Assembly: GCA_028023455.1 (NCBI GenBank)
Contig: JAQFVV010012510.1
Coordinates: 436,001 to 500,000, forward strand
DNA: 64,000 nt
Origin: Epiperipatus broadwayi
Lineage: Eukaryota; Onychophora; Udeonychophora; Euonychophora; Peripatidae
Reading direction: 5' to 3'
Part shown: positions 14,201-25,306 of the stretch, piece by piece
Numbering within the stretch: the first letter of the stretch is position 1
How the letters are laid out: each line of letters starts with the position of its first letter
Made by a program: the position numbers and the translations under genes
The notes under the pieces: generated by a model
The model's input: only the letters and a program-made list of their open reading frames with translations
The model's database searches: none
Told to the model about the DNA's origin: nothing

Positions 14201-14690
14201 TAACAATTTAAAATGTACATATGTTCAAAAACAATTACATCCATAAAAATTGCTGTAATGTTATTAATGTGTCTGTATGTGGATCCACATGGCCCAGCTG
14301 TCAAGAAGTTAACCATCACCCAATTGTCCCATCCCTGGGGCCCCAAAGTGAAGACCCAAATACTTCAGCTAAAGTCCAGCATTGCACCAACCAACCACAA
14401 CAGGCAGCAAGGTCCAAGGCTCAAGTTCACCACAGCTGAACCATGTCAAGACCATTCTGAATATCTCTGCCTCCCAATTAGCAGTCCAAATGAGCAAAGA
14501 CCACAGTTGGTCTATCTGCCCAAAAATGGAAAGCCAACTTGGGTAAAAACTAAGAAGTAATAAGTAATGAGCCAGATCAGCACTGCCCCAAACCAGCCTA
14601 CCAGGGGACACAGCAGCTGACCAGAGCAGATATAGCACTGAGATTTTGACCATGTAGCCTCCCAACAGGTATTCTGGGCAGTGGCAAAAT
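14201..14690. other. locally GC-rich block of unknown nature
   Basis: From about 14270 to 14680 the base composition is clearly richer in G and C than the surroundings. The block holds a 115-codon plus frame (14213-14560), overlapping frames of 72 and 98 codons, and no recognised domain. It sits immediately upstream of the LINE endonuclease remnant starting at 14690. It may be the 5' part of that element or an unrelated insertion. The frames may be open only because AT-rich stop codons are rare here. Confidence 0.5.
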
Positions 14691-16003
14691 TGTCATTCTG
14701 TTCTTGAAGACTTTAATGCACATGTTGGTATACATAGTAAACTTTATCCAAAAGTTATCAGAAATAAATATATTGATGCTGTAAAGTCAAATAGTCTATT
14801 GCTATTGAATTTTTGAATAGTTTGAGCAGAAAAACCATTATAGAAAACATGAATACATCCATGTTTGAGTCAATTACATTTTATAATGCAGATATCTGAG
14901 CAGATCATAGATTAGAATCTTTTTGATACTAAGAAGCATTATTCTTATGTTGATTATCTACTGATTCTACTATTATTGATTTGTAAACATTAATTGTTAT
15001 TAAGCGTGTGGTCAGCACATAAATACATATAAGGCTTTAACCTTAATACTGTTCATCTTGAGTGCTTAATTTTACCATTAGAGGGACCTATGCAAATCTT
15101 AACACAAGATTACAACTTTATAAAGATAAGAGTGGTCATCTTATCTTCAACCTACTTTCTAATTATATAGGCAAATCTAAAGCATTTTGATTTGAGAGTG
15201 TGAAGCTAGTAAGTTCTTCACTATGATTTGAAATATTTCTAATTATAAAATCTAAATATTAACTCACTGTGAATCAAAAGATTTTATGAATGTTGATTTC
15301 TAAACAAGGTAGGGACTTAATTGGTGAAGAACTTAGTAGCTACACACTCTCAAATTAAAATGCTTTAGATTTGCATATATAATTAGAAAGTAGGCTGAAG
15401 ATAGGATCATCGCTCTTATCTTTATAAAGTTGTAATCTTGTGTTAAGATTTGTAGTGGTCCCCGTCATTGTAAAATTAAGCACTCAAGGTGCATAGTATT
15501 AAGAGTAAAACCTTATAAGTATTTATTACTGATTTGATAAAAAAACAAGTGATATTTTTCCCTTGATCAAATTATAATTAAATTTGAAGGTTAAGAAACT
15601 ACAGAGATATAAAAGCAGACACTTCATAGATTAACAAGAAGGCTTAAAATGATTAATGTATTAAAACTTCAAAGGAAATATAGATATTCTCTTATCATGG
15701 TTATTTTAGTTCTTTGATTCATTGAAAATAACATAAGGACTTGTAAAATGAGACTTTAATCATATTAAAATCTCATATAATGACACTAATATTGTGATCT
15801 GGTAGAAGAAATATATTAATCATCTTATAAATAATAATATAAGAATAGGGATGCCAACTTTTAATGATATATTTATTCTATCTACTAACTTAGATCTGTA
15901 CAAAGATATAAAGTATACTAAAGTTAAAATAACTATTTCTCATTTTATAGATGAAAAAAGCTGAAGGTTTTAATGAGATACCAGAAAAATTGGTTAAGTT
16001 ATG
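14690..16003 (+). pseudogene. decayed LINE: endonuclease and RT remnants
   Basis: At 14700-14729 the plus strand reads VLEDFNAHVG, the DFNAHVG motif of exonuclease-endonuclease-phosphatase domains in RTE/jockey-type LINEs. At 14900-14917 it reads ADHRLE, matching the catalytic DH near the end of that domain. After an inserted hairpin (15016-15525), 15957-15999 reads KAEGFNEIPEKLVK, fitting the G-x-D-x-IP-x-EL-x-K block at the start of a LINE reverse transcriptase. Stops and frame changes separate the pieces, so this is a fossil. The cysteine-free fragments do not allow a firm clade call. Confidence 0.75.
15016..15525. mobile_element. hairpin element (Family C) inside the LINE remnant
   Basis: Arms of about 220 bases (15016-15240 and 15310-15525) are inverted copies of each other. 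They share gagtgcttaattttac and tttataaagataagag, and the spacer is about 70 bases. The tttataaagataagag core also occurs in the smaller hairpin at 40051-40246, so the two are related. It separates the endonuclease and RT fragments of the LINE at 14690-16003. A possible 11-bp flanking repeat (ttattgatttg/ttactgatttg) has one mismatch and is tentative. Confidence 0.85.
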
Positions 16004-16071
16004 CTGCCTTGTCTTAAGATTGCTTTAAATTATTCTAATATTTAAAAATAATAGTAATAGATAATGTTACA

Positions 16072-16944
16072 ATAATTATTATAACTGAAATACAAAGGCT
16101 TATATACCTGTATCAATATATGTAATATATAGGATATATGAGCACAGACTTTCCCATGACTCACCACTCTCCATACTATCTCATAACATTGATACACTTA
16201 AACACATATATGTTGAAAAGATAAATAATCACCAATATATGTACTTCATGCTAAACCAGCAATCATCAGTTGGTCCAGATTACCATTTCTAGACATATAT
16301 GCCATAAGTCCTCAGATATATATTAAGATAGCCAAACCTCATACTTTAATGGACAGGCTTCAATATACTGCACACTCCAACTTTTCAACCATCCAACGAA
16401 TTGCAAATCTGATGATGGAATGCTCAAAGGCCACCCTGAGGCTGAGATTCTTATCACACCCATGTTGACCTAAGATCAATCTGGCCCCTCATGTACAGGA
16501 CATGATCAATTTAATACATATATAAGGGATGGGCAGACATCTCTACTATGTAATAACTGAAACACACAGGCTGATTGACCTTAGGTCAACATGGGTGTGA
16601 CAAGAATCTCGGCCTCAGGATGACCTTTGAGCATTCCACTATCAAATTTTTAATTGGATTGATGGTTGAAGAGTTGGAGTGTGGAGTAGATTGAATAATG
16701 TCTATTAAAGTATGAGGTTTGGCTTTCTTAATATATATCTGAGCACTTATGGTGTATATGTGTAGAGATGGTAATCTGGACCAACTAATGATTGGTGGTT
16801 TAGCATGAAATATATATATTGGTGATTATTTATCTTTTCAACATATATGTATTCAAGGGTATTAGTGTTATGAAATAGTATGGAGAGTGGTGAGTCATGT
16901 GAAAGTCTGTGCTCATATAACCTATATATTAAATAATTATTATA
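16072..16944. mobile_element. Family B palindrome with a 12-bp flanking repeat
   Basis: Left arm 16116-16480 and right arm 16560-16932 are inverted copies over about 370 bases, with a spacer of about 80 bases. The outermost left segment (16084-16115, with aggcttatatacctg) corresponds to the terminal segment seen complete at 52985-53025, and the centre repeats a cagg-type version of it near 16553-16570. The flanks 16072-16083 and 16933-16944 are the same 12-mer, ataattattata, although that word is low in complexity. The 68-codon minus frame inside is not conserved between copies. Confidence 0.88.
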
Positions 16945-17597
16945 GAATATCATTGTTATTCACTACAGCAAAGATATTTTAAGGATATTACTGAATACCC
17001 AATGTGGACTGTTTGTGATACAGATGAATAGTTCCAAAGACAATGTAATTTTGGAGAATCAAGAACCATTATAAACATTTTTTTTAGGTAAATGTAATCA
17101 AGTCATTAACCAGTAAGAGTAATTTATACATTGTTTTAATGTATTTGTTCAAAATATTTGACTCAAAATAGATTTATAGTAATGTTAAAATTAATTGGCT
17201 TCTGCCAATGTTTATTCATATTATACAGCAATCTAAGAAATTGTAAATAACCTGCGTTTGAATTTATAATATTGATTGGTGTGTGTTAATTACTGGAACT
17301 GACAATAAAAGGTTTTAGAACAGAAGTTGGGGATCTTTTTCAAACAAAAAAACATTCCAAAAAAACCCATCAAAAATTAAAATTAAGGAATGGCAATTTT
17401 ATTTTAATTTATTCTTCTCTTTGGAAAAGTTTAAAATCATTGAAACTTTGGGTAATTTTGGAATTATTTCAGCATATACAAATATCATTTGTTTATGTAT
17501 AAAATTTAAAAACTCTCATATCTTTATATAGTTATTTTGATTATTATGGTTTCAATAAATAAAACATTTTTTTTATATAGCGCTATGTTTTTTTATG
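16945..17597. other. AT-rich DNA, nothing recognised
   Basis: No repeat arms or convincing frame. Confidence 0.5.
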
Positions 17598-17873
17598 TAA
17601 TAGTAATATTAGCGATTAAGCCAATGCACATGTGCTTTAAAGATAAATTATAAATGAATAATCAATTTTTCCAGACACCTTCATGCTCTTATTTCCACAC
17701 ACTTAAGATTTGTCCATACATAAACGTTTGGGTCAAAAGAGCGGGTGGATTCATTCCATTCTTTCTAAAATACTATATCTCATGTCTGGAAAAATTGAGA
17801 GTATTCATTTATAATTTATCTTTAAAGCGCATGTGCAGTGGCTTAATCACTAATATTACTATTACTAAAACAT
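17598..17873. mobile_element. MITE-like hairpin
   Basis: An arm of about 80 bases (17598-17680; core gattaagccaatgcacatg) reappears inverted at 17788-17873, with about 107 bases between. The 87-codon plus frame at 17654-17917 crosses an arm and is a by-product. The terminal sequence differs from the larger hairpin at 18346, so it is a separate family. Confidence 0.85.
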
Positions 17874-18345
17874 TTTTTAGTATCAAAAACAGGTTTATTC
17901 AACTATGTTTACAATAAAGAAAAAATTATAAAATAACATTAAATTTGGCAATACATTTATAAACCATTAAATTACTTAATGTCCAATATTAATAAGATTC
18001 CATGTGGAATTTGCTATTAGGTGAGGAGCTAACTTCAAATCTCTTTCTTTGATATCTTTTAATTTTGTAAAAAAATTAATGTTGGATCAGGTATAACAGA
18101 CTTGAAGATTAGGAAGCATCTGACAAACCATAGACAGAAAGTGATGAAAGTTGCACTTCTTATAATTGCAAAATCCCCATAAGCAAAACCTTTTATGAGT
18201 GTGTTGATAATTGGATGTTTTGGTGTATAAATTTTATTAATCAATATTTTACAGCCCTGAAGAGAGGAACAATCGTTGAAAATGTGAAATGGGGTCATCC
18301 TCCCTATGGTAGAGTGAGCAAACAGGGTCCAAAGATGAAAAACCT
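17874..18345. other. AT-rich DNA with an unassigned 99-codon frame
   Basis: A minus frame at 18059-18358 has fairly complex composition (with TPKHPIINTLIKG inside) but no domain that I recognise, and it overlaps the hairpin edge. It may be a remnant of a transposon protein. No function can be assigned. Confidence 0.35.
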
Positions 18346-18889
18346 CTATTACATTCAAAGATCAGCCTTTCAAGCTAATTGTGCATGTGTCTTTTGAGAG
18401 TGTTAAATAATAAATGAATACTTCCCTCTGCAATACAAGATATAGTATTTATGCAGGAATAAAAGGAATCCTCTTATTCCTACGACTCAAATTCTTTTAT
18501 ATGAGCAAATCTGAAGTACTGTTGAGGAAAGCATAAGAGTAGAATTCTCACTTTAAATTACTATTTATGATGTTTGAATGAATGACGTTGCTGAATTAAG
18601 TTTCAGTTAGAGTGATGTTTAGTAAATTCTAGACAATTTCACTGACGTCATTCATTCAAACATCGTATAAAGTAATTTAAAGTGAGAATTCTACTCTCAT
18701 GCTTTCCTCAACAGTACTTCAGATTTGCTCATATAAAAGAATTTGAGTCGTAGGAATAAGTGGATTTCTTTTATTCCTGCATAAATACTATATCTTGTAT
18801 TGTAGAGGGAAGTATTCATTTATTATTTAACATTCTCAAAAGACACATGCACAATTAGCTTGAAAGGCTGATCTTTGAATGTAATACAA
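18346..18889. mobile_element. near-perfect 540-bp hairpin (Family D)
   Basis: Arms of about 245 bases (18348-18595 and 18640-18886) are almost identical inverted copies; about 45 bases separate them. The termini read ttacattcaaagatcagcc and are preceded and followed by TA, consistent with a TA target duplication of the Tc1/mariner type. A third, solitary and diverged arm lies at 28690-28925. No transposase is encoded, so if mobile it depended on one in trans. High arm identity implies recent origin or gene conversion between arms. Confidence 0.92.
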
Positions 18890-19280
18890 TTGTACACATA
18901 GCGTCATATAAAAATAAAACATTTTTTTTGTAAATTTTAACTTAATCAGAAGGTATATTTAAATAAATATAATAAATTTATATTGCAAAATAAGTTAGTT
19001 TGCCATGAAAATTGTCAAATAAATATTTATATCAAGAAGCCATAATTCATAACAAAAAAAAAAAGCAAATTTTTTAATTCTTAATAAAAAACATGTGGTA
19101 CCCACACCAAATTTTTTTATTTTTTTTAATGTCTATTTTGATAGTAGTATAATTAAAATCCTTCAAGCAACAGAAAACAAGATTCATGATAATATATTAT
19201 CCTATATTGTTAGTCAAATTAATAATACCTGCTATAAAAACAAAGTAGTATCCCTAAAAGTAATAATATTAATAGATAAC
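18890..19280. other. AT-rich DNA, nothing recognised
   Basis: The 78-codon frame at 19095-19331 ends inside a Family A end and is not convincing. Confidence 0.5.
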
Positions 19281-19520
19281 AAACCTCTCCTTAAACATCA
19301 CATGATCACTATTTCTTATGCTTACTTATAACTGTTATTAAAACAGGCAAAACTCTCTATATATATTGCCACTCAGTGCAAGCCAGAGTAATCAATGGAT
19401 GCCAGAAGGCATTAGATGGTAATTTTATGCACAAGCCTCCTGGCATCCATTGATTACTCTCGATTGCACTGAGTGTCAGTACATATAGAGAGTTTTGCCT
19501 GTTTTAATAAACCTCCCCTT
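19281..19520. mobile_element. Family A mini-hairpin with a 13-bp target duplication
   Basis: The body 19294-19507 has arms of about 100 bases: the forward end with catgatcactatttcttatg and gtaatcaatggatgccag, and the inverted copy with ctggcatccattgattac. The whole interior of the large copies is absent. The flanks aaacctctcctta (19281-19293) and aaacctcccctta (19508-19520) differ at one of 13 positions. This is one of the clearest Family A insertions. Confidence 0.9.
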
Positions 19521-20727
19521 ACATAGCTAAATAGAATAAACTTTAAATTAAACTCTCAAATTGTATTTTTTCATCACCATCCAATTTTGAATTATTTAAT
19601 GACTACATATTCTATACAAAAATTAGAGAGACTTAGTTTTAATTTTACAGACTGCACACTGAAAATTCCTCAAGATGACTTGTGCTATAATTTTCAAGGA
19701 AGATTTTATGCAAGTTATTATATCTTCATTCAAATTTTTATCAATAAATACATACAAATACCATTATTATTCCTTATAACTGTCTTACTTTTTTGAATAC
19801 TAACAGAGCTGAAATGAAATCTATTTTTCTTTTCCTACTTTTTAGGCCACAAATGAATATATCTCTCAAACTCATTATCTTCAGAAATTCTCTTCATCAT
19901 AATTTTAATAATGAAAAAGAGCATAACTTCAGTCTTGGTTTTCCATACATTAAATATTTAATATTCTTATTGAATACTATTATTTTGGCATAAATTCCTA
20001 TCTATCTTTCTGGGCATCGTAACTCAAATTAATCGTAGTAAAAATAATCTCTTATGGCAATAGTTATCCAATAAACCATATACAGATTAATTTGGCTAAA
20101 ATATATATGGGTTTCCTCTTATCATTCTCTAGTTTGAATGCTCATTAAAAATATTTCAAAACTAGGTCTTAACTCAAAATAATCATATTATTGTCAAAAA
20201 ATGATTTTTTTTATTCCTTATCAATTTGTAATGCCTTCCAATTGGTTATAAAATAAATCATTTTCATGACAATAAAATATTCATCACCACAATGAAGCAT
20301 AAGATATATTTTGGTGCTAAAAGTTGGTAATGCTTTTTTACACCAACTACAATTTAAATCTATGGCTAAATATTGAAACAAAGTAATATGTATATGAAAA
20401 TTTTTGGAGGTCATACCGTGATATGAATGTGGACTGGTCTAAGGAAAATTAAATATTTTTCAAAGACTAATACCTTGAGTTCTATTATGAAACAGTGTTT
20501 ATATTTTGGTATTACATGTGTGTATATATATATATGTGTGATAAATTCATTAATCAGCTCAAACATATTTTTAAACAATCAAAGCTTTTACAATTATTGT
20601 GCAATTTCATGGTGTTTTATTGTTAAATTACAAGCTATTATCCTATCTGAAAATTTCCCTGATCAACCTTTGTTACCATACATTATTTTACAGAAACATC
20701 TTTTGTTTGTTAAATTATCTAGAAACA
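19521..20727. other. AT-rich DNA, several random-looking frames
   Basis: Frames of 66-101 codons (19587-19796, 19793-19993, 20211-20414, 20427-20732) have AT-driven composition (I, F, N, Y, K), no shared frame and no motif. A TA/TG run lies at 20519-20540. Confidence 0.5.
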
Positions 20728-20932
20728 TCTAAACATTCACACAGAAACAGAAGGAAACTTTCTATTTATATTTCTGGTTTATACCTATTTGATTTAGAAT
20801 TTGAATGCTTTTTAATAATCGATCATACATATGTAGATTGACTGATTTCTAAACTACATTCAAGCTCTAAATCAAATACATCATAATCAAATTGCATAAA
20901 TAGAAAGTTGATTATCATTTCTGTGTGAATGA
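20728..20932. repeat. imperfect MITE-like hairpin
   Basis: An arm at about 20729-20810 (attcacacagaaa at its start) is matched by an inverted arm at about 20855-20932 (tttctgtgtgaat at its end), with perhaps three quarters of positions pairing. The spacer is about 45 bases. Confidence 0.75.
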
Positions 20933-21062
20933 TCCAATAATTTCAAGTCTTTAATTCAACTAATAAATATATGTTTTCATGAAATATGTTAATCTAGTAA
21001 ATCTTTATTATACCAGATGATAATCCATAACTTAATAAGCTTACAGGTAGTATAATGCAATT

Positions 21063-21372
21063 ACAAACAGGTAGCTAAGTAGGTAGATGATGGATGATAG
21101 ATAAATAAGCAGGATTTAGACAGATCAGTAAATAGGAAGATATCTGGGTAAGAAGAGTGACAGAAAGAGAGAGATATAGAAAGAAAGACCAAAAGAGAAT
21201 GTGTGAGAAAAATATGCATGCAGGAGAGAAGTAAAGAGAAATAGATAAGTACATAGAGAGATAAAAGAAAAATAGGAAGGAGACAGTTAGATAGGTAGGT
21301 AAGGAAGTAAGAAAGAAGCTAGGAAGGGTAGAGGAAGAAGATAAGTAAGCAGGCATGGAGGAAGAGAGGTAT
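21063..21372. repeat. degenerate purine-rich tetranucleotide tract
   Basis: A heavily mutated gata/gaaa/gtag mixture with almost no C on the plus strand. It looks like an old relative of the GATA tracts. The 93-codon minus frame across it (LPTYL, LSMYLS repeats) is translated repeat. Confidence 0.8.
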
Positions 21373-21849
21373 CCACATCACAAGAACCTTTAAACATCTC
21401 ACTGAATATGTAAACTTTTTAGCTTTCTAACGAAAGTAAAACCTTGTTATTGTACAAGAAAATTCATTATTTGTCTAATTGCTAAATTAGTCCTGTTTAT
21501 ATTTTTAACTAAATGATTTAGTCCTAAAATTGTCAATATTCAGTTACATTTCAATTATTTCTTAACAATTGTTAAATGAGAATTATAGTTAATTTACTTA
21601 GAAGAATTGATAATGAGTTGCTTGTATTTTACACTGGATACTACCAGATTTACTTATTGTATTTTACACTGGATACTACCCTATTTACTTTACAATATAA
21701 AGTATAATAAATACAAATCATACATCTCCCTTCGATGTTGAAAAAGAAACTAAATGTTATATGTTGTAATGAACCAAAAATGAGTTTTGTTATCATATTT
21801 GATATTGATTGATGGATTGTTTTTCATCATCGTTATTATTAAAATCATC
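21373..21849. other. AT-rich DNA with a 33-bp tandem duplication
   Basis: Two adjacent copies of a unit of about 33-36 bases (core tattttacactggatactac) occupy about 21622-21690. Nothing else was recognised. Confidence 0.6.
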
Positions 21850-22750
21850 AAAACATCACATGACACCATTTTATGGGCTTACACATGCTATTAATAAGAG
21901 GACCAAATTTTCCGTACAGAAATGCCACCAAGTGTAAGCTTTTGTAATCAATGAAATGCAGAAAGATTTGTGCATAAAATCCTTATCTAATGCCTACTCA
22001 TACAACATCCCCAGACTAGTTTCTATCTTGTGGCTTTCATCAGTGAGAGGCCTTGGTTTAATAGCATTTCACTTAGATCTTAGGATGTAATGCAAACCTA
22101 TCCCCCTTTTACCTATTTGTTTAACCATAAAGCTAGGAGCCCAAAATAAAAAACATCATAATGTTTCCAATCCAAGTTCATTAACTTGTGTAATCATAGA
22201 TCTGAACTCAGTTCAGCATCTATACTAGATAGGGATTTTATGCACAAACCTTCCTGCATACATTGATTACAAAAACTTGCACTTGGTGACAGTATTATAT
22301 GGAGAATTTGAAAGTTTTATGAACAGCATGTGTAAACATTTAAAACGAGGATCATGTGATGTTTTGATAATCTTATATCTATCTTGCCCATAGGGTAATA
22401 GTGACTATGGTTTTTGAACAACCAAAGACACCAAAATGTGTAGATGCTGAATTGTGTTCAGATCTATATGACTACACAATTAGCTTGGTTGGAAACATTA
22501 TGGTGTATTTATTTTGGTCTCCTATCTTTATAGTTAACTAAATAGTAAGGATGCTGGAGGGTTATATTAGATTCAAAGATCTAGATGCAATGCTTTCAAT
22601 CCAAGGCTCCTCACTGATGAAGGCCACAAAATAGAAACTAGTCTGGAAATGTTGGATGAGTAGGCACTAAATAGGCATTTTGTGCAAAAATCTTCCTGCA
22701 TTCATTGATTTCAAAGCTTGCACTTGGTGACACTACTTATGGAGAGCTTG
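21850..22750. mobile_element. Family A foldback, near full length
   Basis: A forward half starts at about 21852 and an inverted half ends at about 22745. A central inverted end lies at about 22225-22365. The order forward half, central terminal sequence, inverted half matches the copy at 8521-9502. The right end abuts the trinucleotide tract that starts at about 22765. No flanking duplication is visible, perhaps because of that tract. Confidence 0.85.
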
Positions 22751-23084
<334 letters not shown>

Positions 23085-23434
23085 CATGTACAATAATTTA
23101 AAGTATTTTTATTGTTTCATAGAGTTTCAAGGCATCATGATAATTCTAATATATTTCAAAACTATAATTTCTGTATAAATGTTTTTTTCTTTTATACAAT
23201 AATTTACCATTTAAGTAATAAATCCAAAAGAAATTATCCACTACTACGGCTTAGTTACTCTTCTGAATTTTGAGAAAATTAAAAAACAAAATATTATGTT
23301 TATTATTAAAATAATTGAAATTAAAAGACTAAATTGCAGTGGAAGAAAATGCAAGACATCTTTGATCTTTCCACTCTTACTTATCTAAAATATTGCAATA
23401 GTAGAAATAAAAATGATTTTAAAACATAGTGACA
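23085..23434. other. AT-rich DNA, nothing recognised
   Basis: No frame or repeat of note. Confidence 0.5.
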
Positions 23435-23580
23435 CAGCCATTGATAAGTAAGAATTCGGATAGCAATACAGCCAATGGTAAATAAGAATTAGTATAGCAA
23501 TATAGCCAATGATAAATAAGAATTAAGATAGTAATACAGCCAATAATAAATAAGAATTAGGGTAGCAATAACAGCCAAAG
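23435..23580. repeat. 34-bp minisatellite, about 4 units
   Basis: Four consecutive units of 34-35 bases share the core cagccaatgataaataagaa followed by an atagcaata-type end. A partial fifth unit (cagccaaag) closes the array. The units differ at a few positions each. Confidence 0.92.
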
Positions 23581-24535
23581 TTAATATACACTAGTTCAGA
23601 AAATTAAACACCAATGATAATCTTATCCAGATTCTTGTAATGTTAATGTTTTTATTATAATACAGATTATAAATACAGTATTCACCTAGAAGAAATTAAG
23701 AAATTGAGGTTCATTATCCCTTTGAAAACCTCTAATGCACGAGTTTTAAATCTTGGTAAATATTTGTAAATGTGGTTGTTTATATAAAAAAAAATTGTAA
23801 TTGACTCAAGATACATTTTGATGAAGTTTAAGTTTAAAGGTGTGATTACATATTATTCATTTTTATACTCCATCAAGTCAATACTAAATATTTTGTGGCT
23901 TTTTCTTTAAGACTGATATTTTTATAACCTTTAAGATGCCATTTAGCTACCTCTTAAATAAATATACTTACCTTTTTTTTAAAATTAAACTCTGTCAATT
24001 TTTTTTTAATTTTTTGATAAGTTATCATAACATGTTCAAATATTACAAAATATATTTTAATGTTTTGGCTTGCAGAGAGACTTACTTCTTAATTTTTTTA
24101 GTAATTGATTTATTCATTCTCTTTGCTATTCAAATGACTTAAAATATTCTTCTCCTGCAACCACAATTGAAAAGCATATACCTTGTTCCTATCATTTTTC
24201 ACAATATCTGATTTTTATAACCATATTTTAATACTATTGCATAAATAATACTTTTTATTTCACTCTGACTTCTCCATTTTTATGATTGATATTGGATAAT
24301 TAAAAGTAGCTTTACCTTCATGATTATCTTTAGATTCTTACATCTTCTCCATTGTTGCCAATTTTGAAAATCAGAAAGGCAAAATCGTCCACTACATCTA
24401 ACTTTTATTTTACTAATAGAAACAATTCAGCTACTTCGCTATTTTTGATAATAAGATCTTTTAAAGCTTCACTTTCAGTAATATTATGTCATCTGTAAGT
24501 CAAAACTGTTGGATCTATCACCTATCAGATATTAC
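23581..24535. other. AT-rich DNA, nothing recognised
   Basis: The 68-codon plus frame at 23936-24142 is F/I/L/Y-rich as expected in T-rich DNA, and it lacks any recognisable motif. Confidence 0.5.
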
Positions 24536-24782
24536 TTTTAGGTGTGTTTAGTAACTGTCTCTCTGTAGAATATTATCCACTGTAAACCATATTAATCAAT
24601 GGATGCTAGAAGGTTTGTGCATCAAAATTCTTATCTAGTGCCTATATCCCCAAAACCTTCTAATATCCATTGATTACTATGGCTTGCACTGCCGGCACAT
24701 CTTTATGGAGATAGTTGCCACTGTTTCAACAGCTTTTGTAGGCATAAGAAATGGTGATCATGTGATATTTTAGGTGTGCTTA
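24536..24782. mobile_element. Family A mini-hairpin with a 15-bp target duplication
   Basis: The body 24551-24767 contains the forward block aatcaatggatgctagaagg and its inverted partner with atccattgattactatgg, ending in the typical aaatggtgatcatgtgat. The flanks ttttaggtgtgttta (24536-24550) and ttttaggtgtgctta (24768-24782) match at 14 of 15 bases. Confidence 0.9.
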
Positions 24783-25306
24783 CATAACATATCACTATCG
24801 AGATTAAAATCGTGACATGATAGAAGTCAGTACAGTCTTCATGAAAATTTTTTTCAACATAAAACTTTTCTATTTGACCAGATTTTGTTTTACAATTATT
24901 TTATTTTTATCAGAAGTTGTCAATGAGAAGGATAAGAGGCTCTGGTTCCGCCAGCATTCTGCTCTAATATCTTAAAATGTAGAATGTATTCTTATACAGT
25001 ACATTTGCAATAATAAATTGTATGAATAACAGTAATAAGTGGATGTGCTTAATGTTTCAAACTATCTAATTTTCAGACTTCTTTCCAAATTGGTAGGATT
25101 TCATATTACATATCCAATAAACATGAGATACAATTGTGTCACAAATTGTCAATATGTTGAAGATGAGATAGTTTAAGGCTTCAAAACTCTTTATATAATT
25201 CTTGTGAGCAAATTTACAATTCATTGGAAATCTACAACTTCACCATTTACAAACATCCCAAATGTATACTTTTTGAATGATACTGAGATGAAGTAGTAAT
25301 TTTTTC
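24783..25306. other. AT-rich DNA, nothing recognised
   Basis: No repeats or frames of note. Confidence 0.5.

Noticed and set aside
18059-18358. 99-codon frame as a gene
   Set aside because: No recognisable domain, and it overlaps a hairpin edge; kept only as an unassigned stretch.
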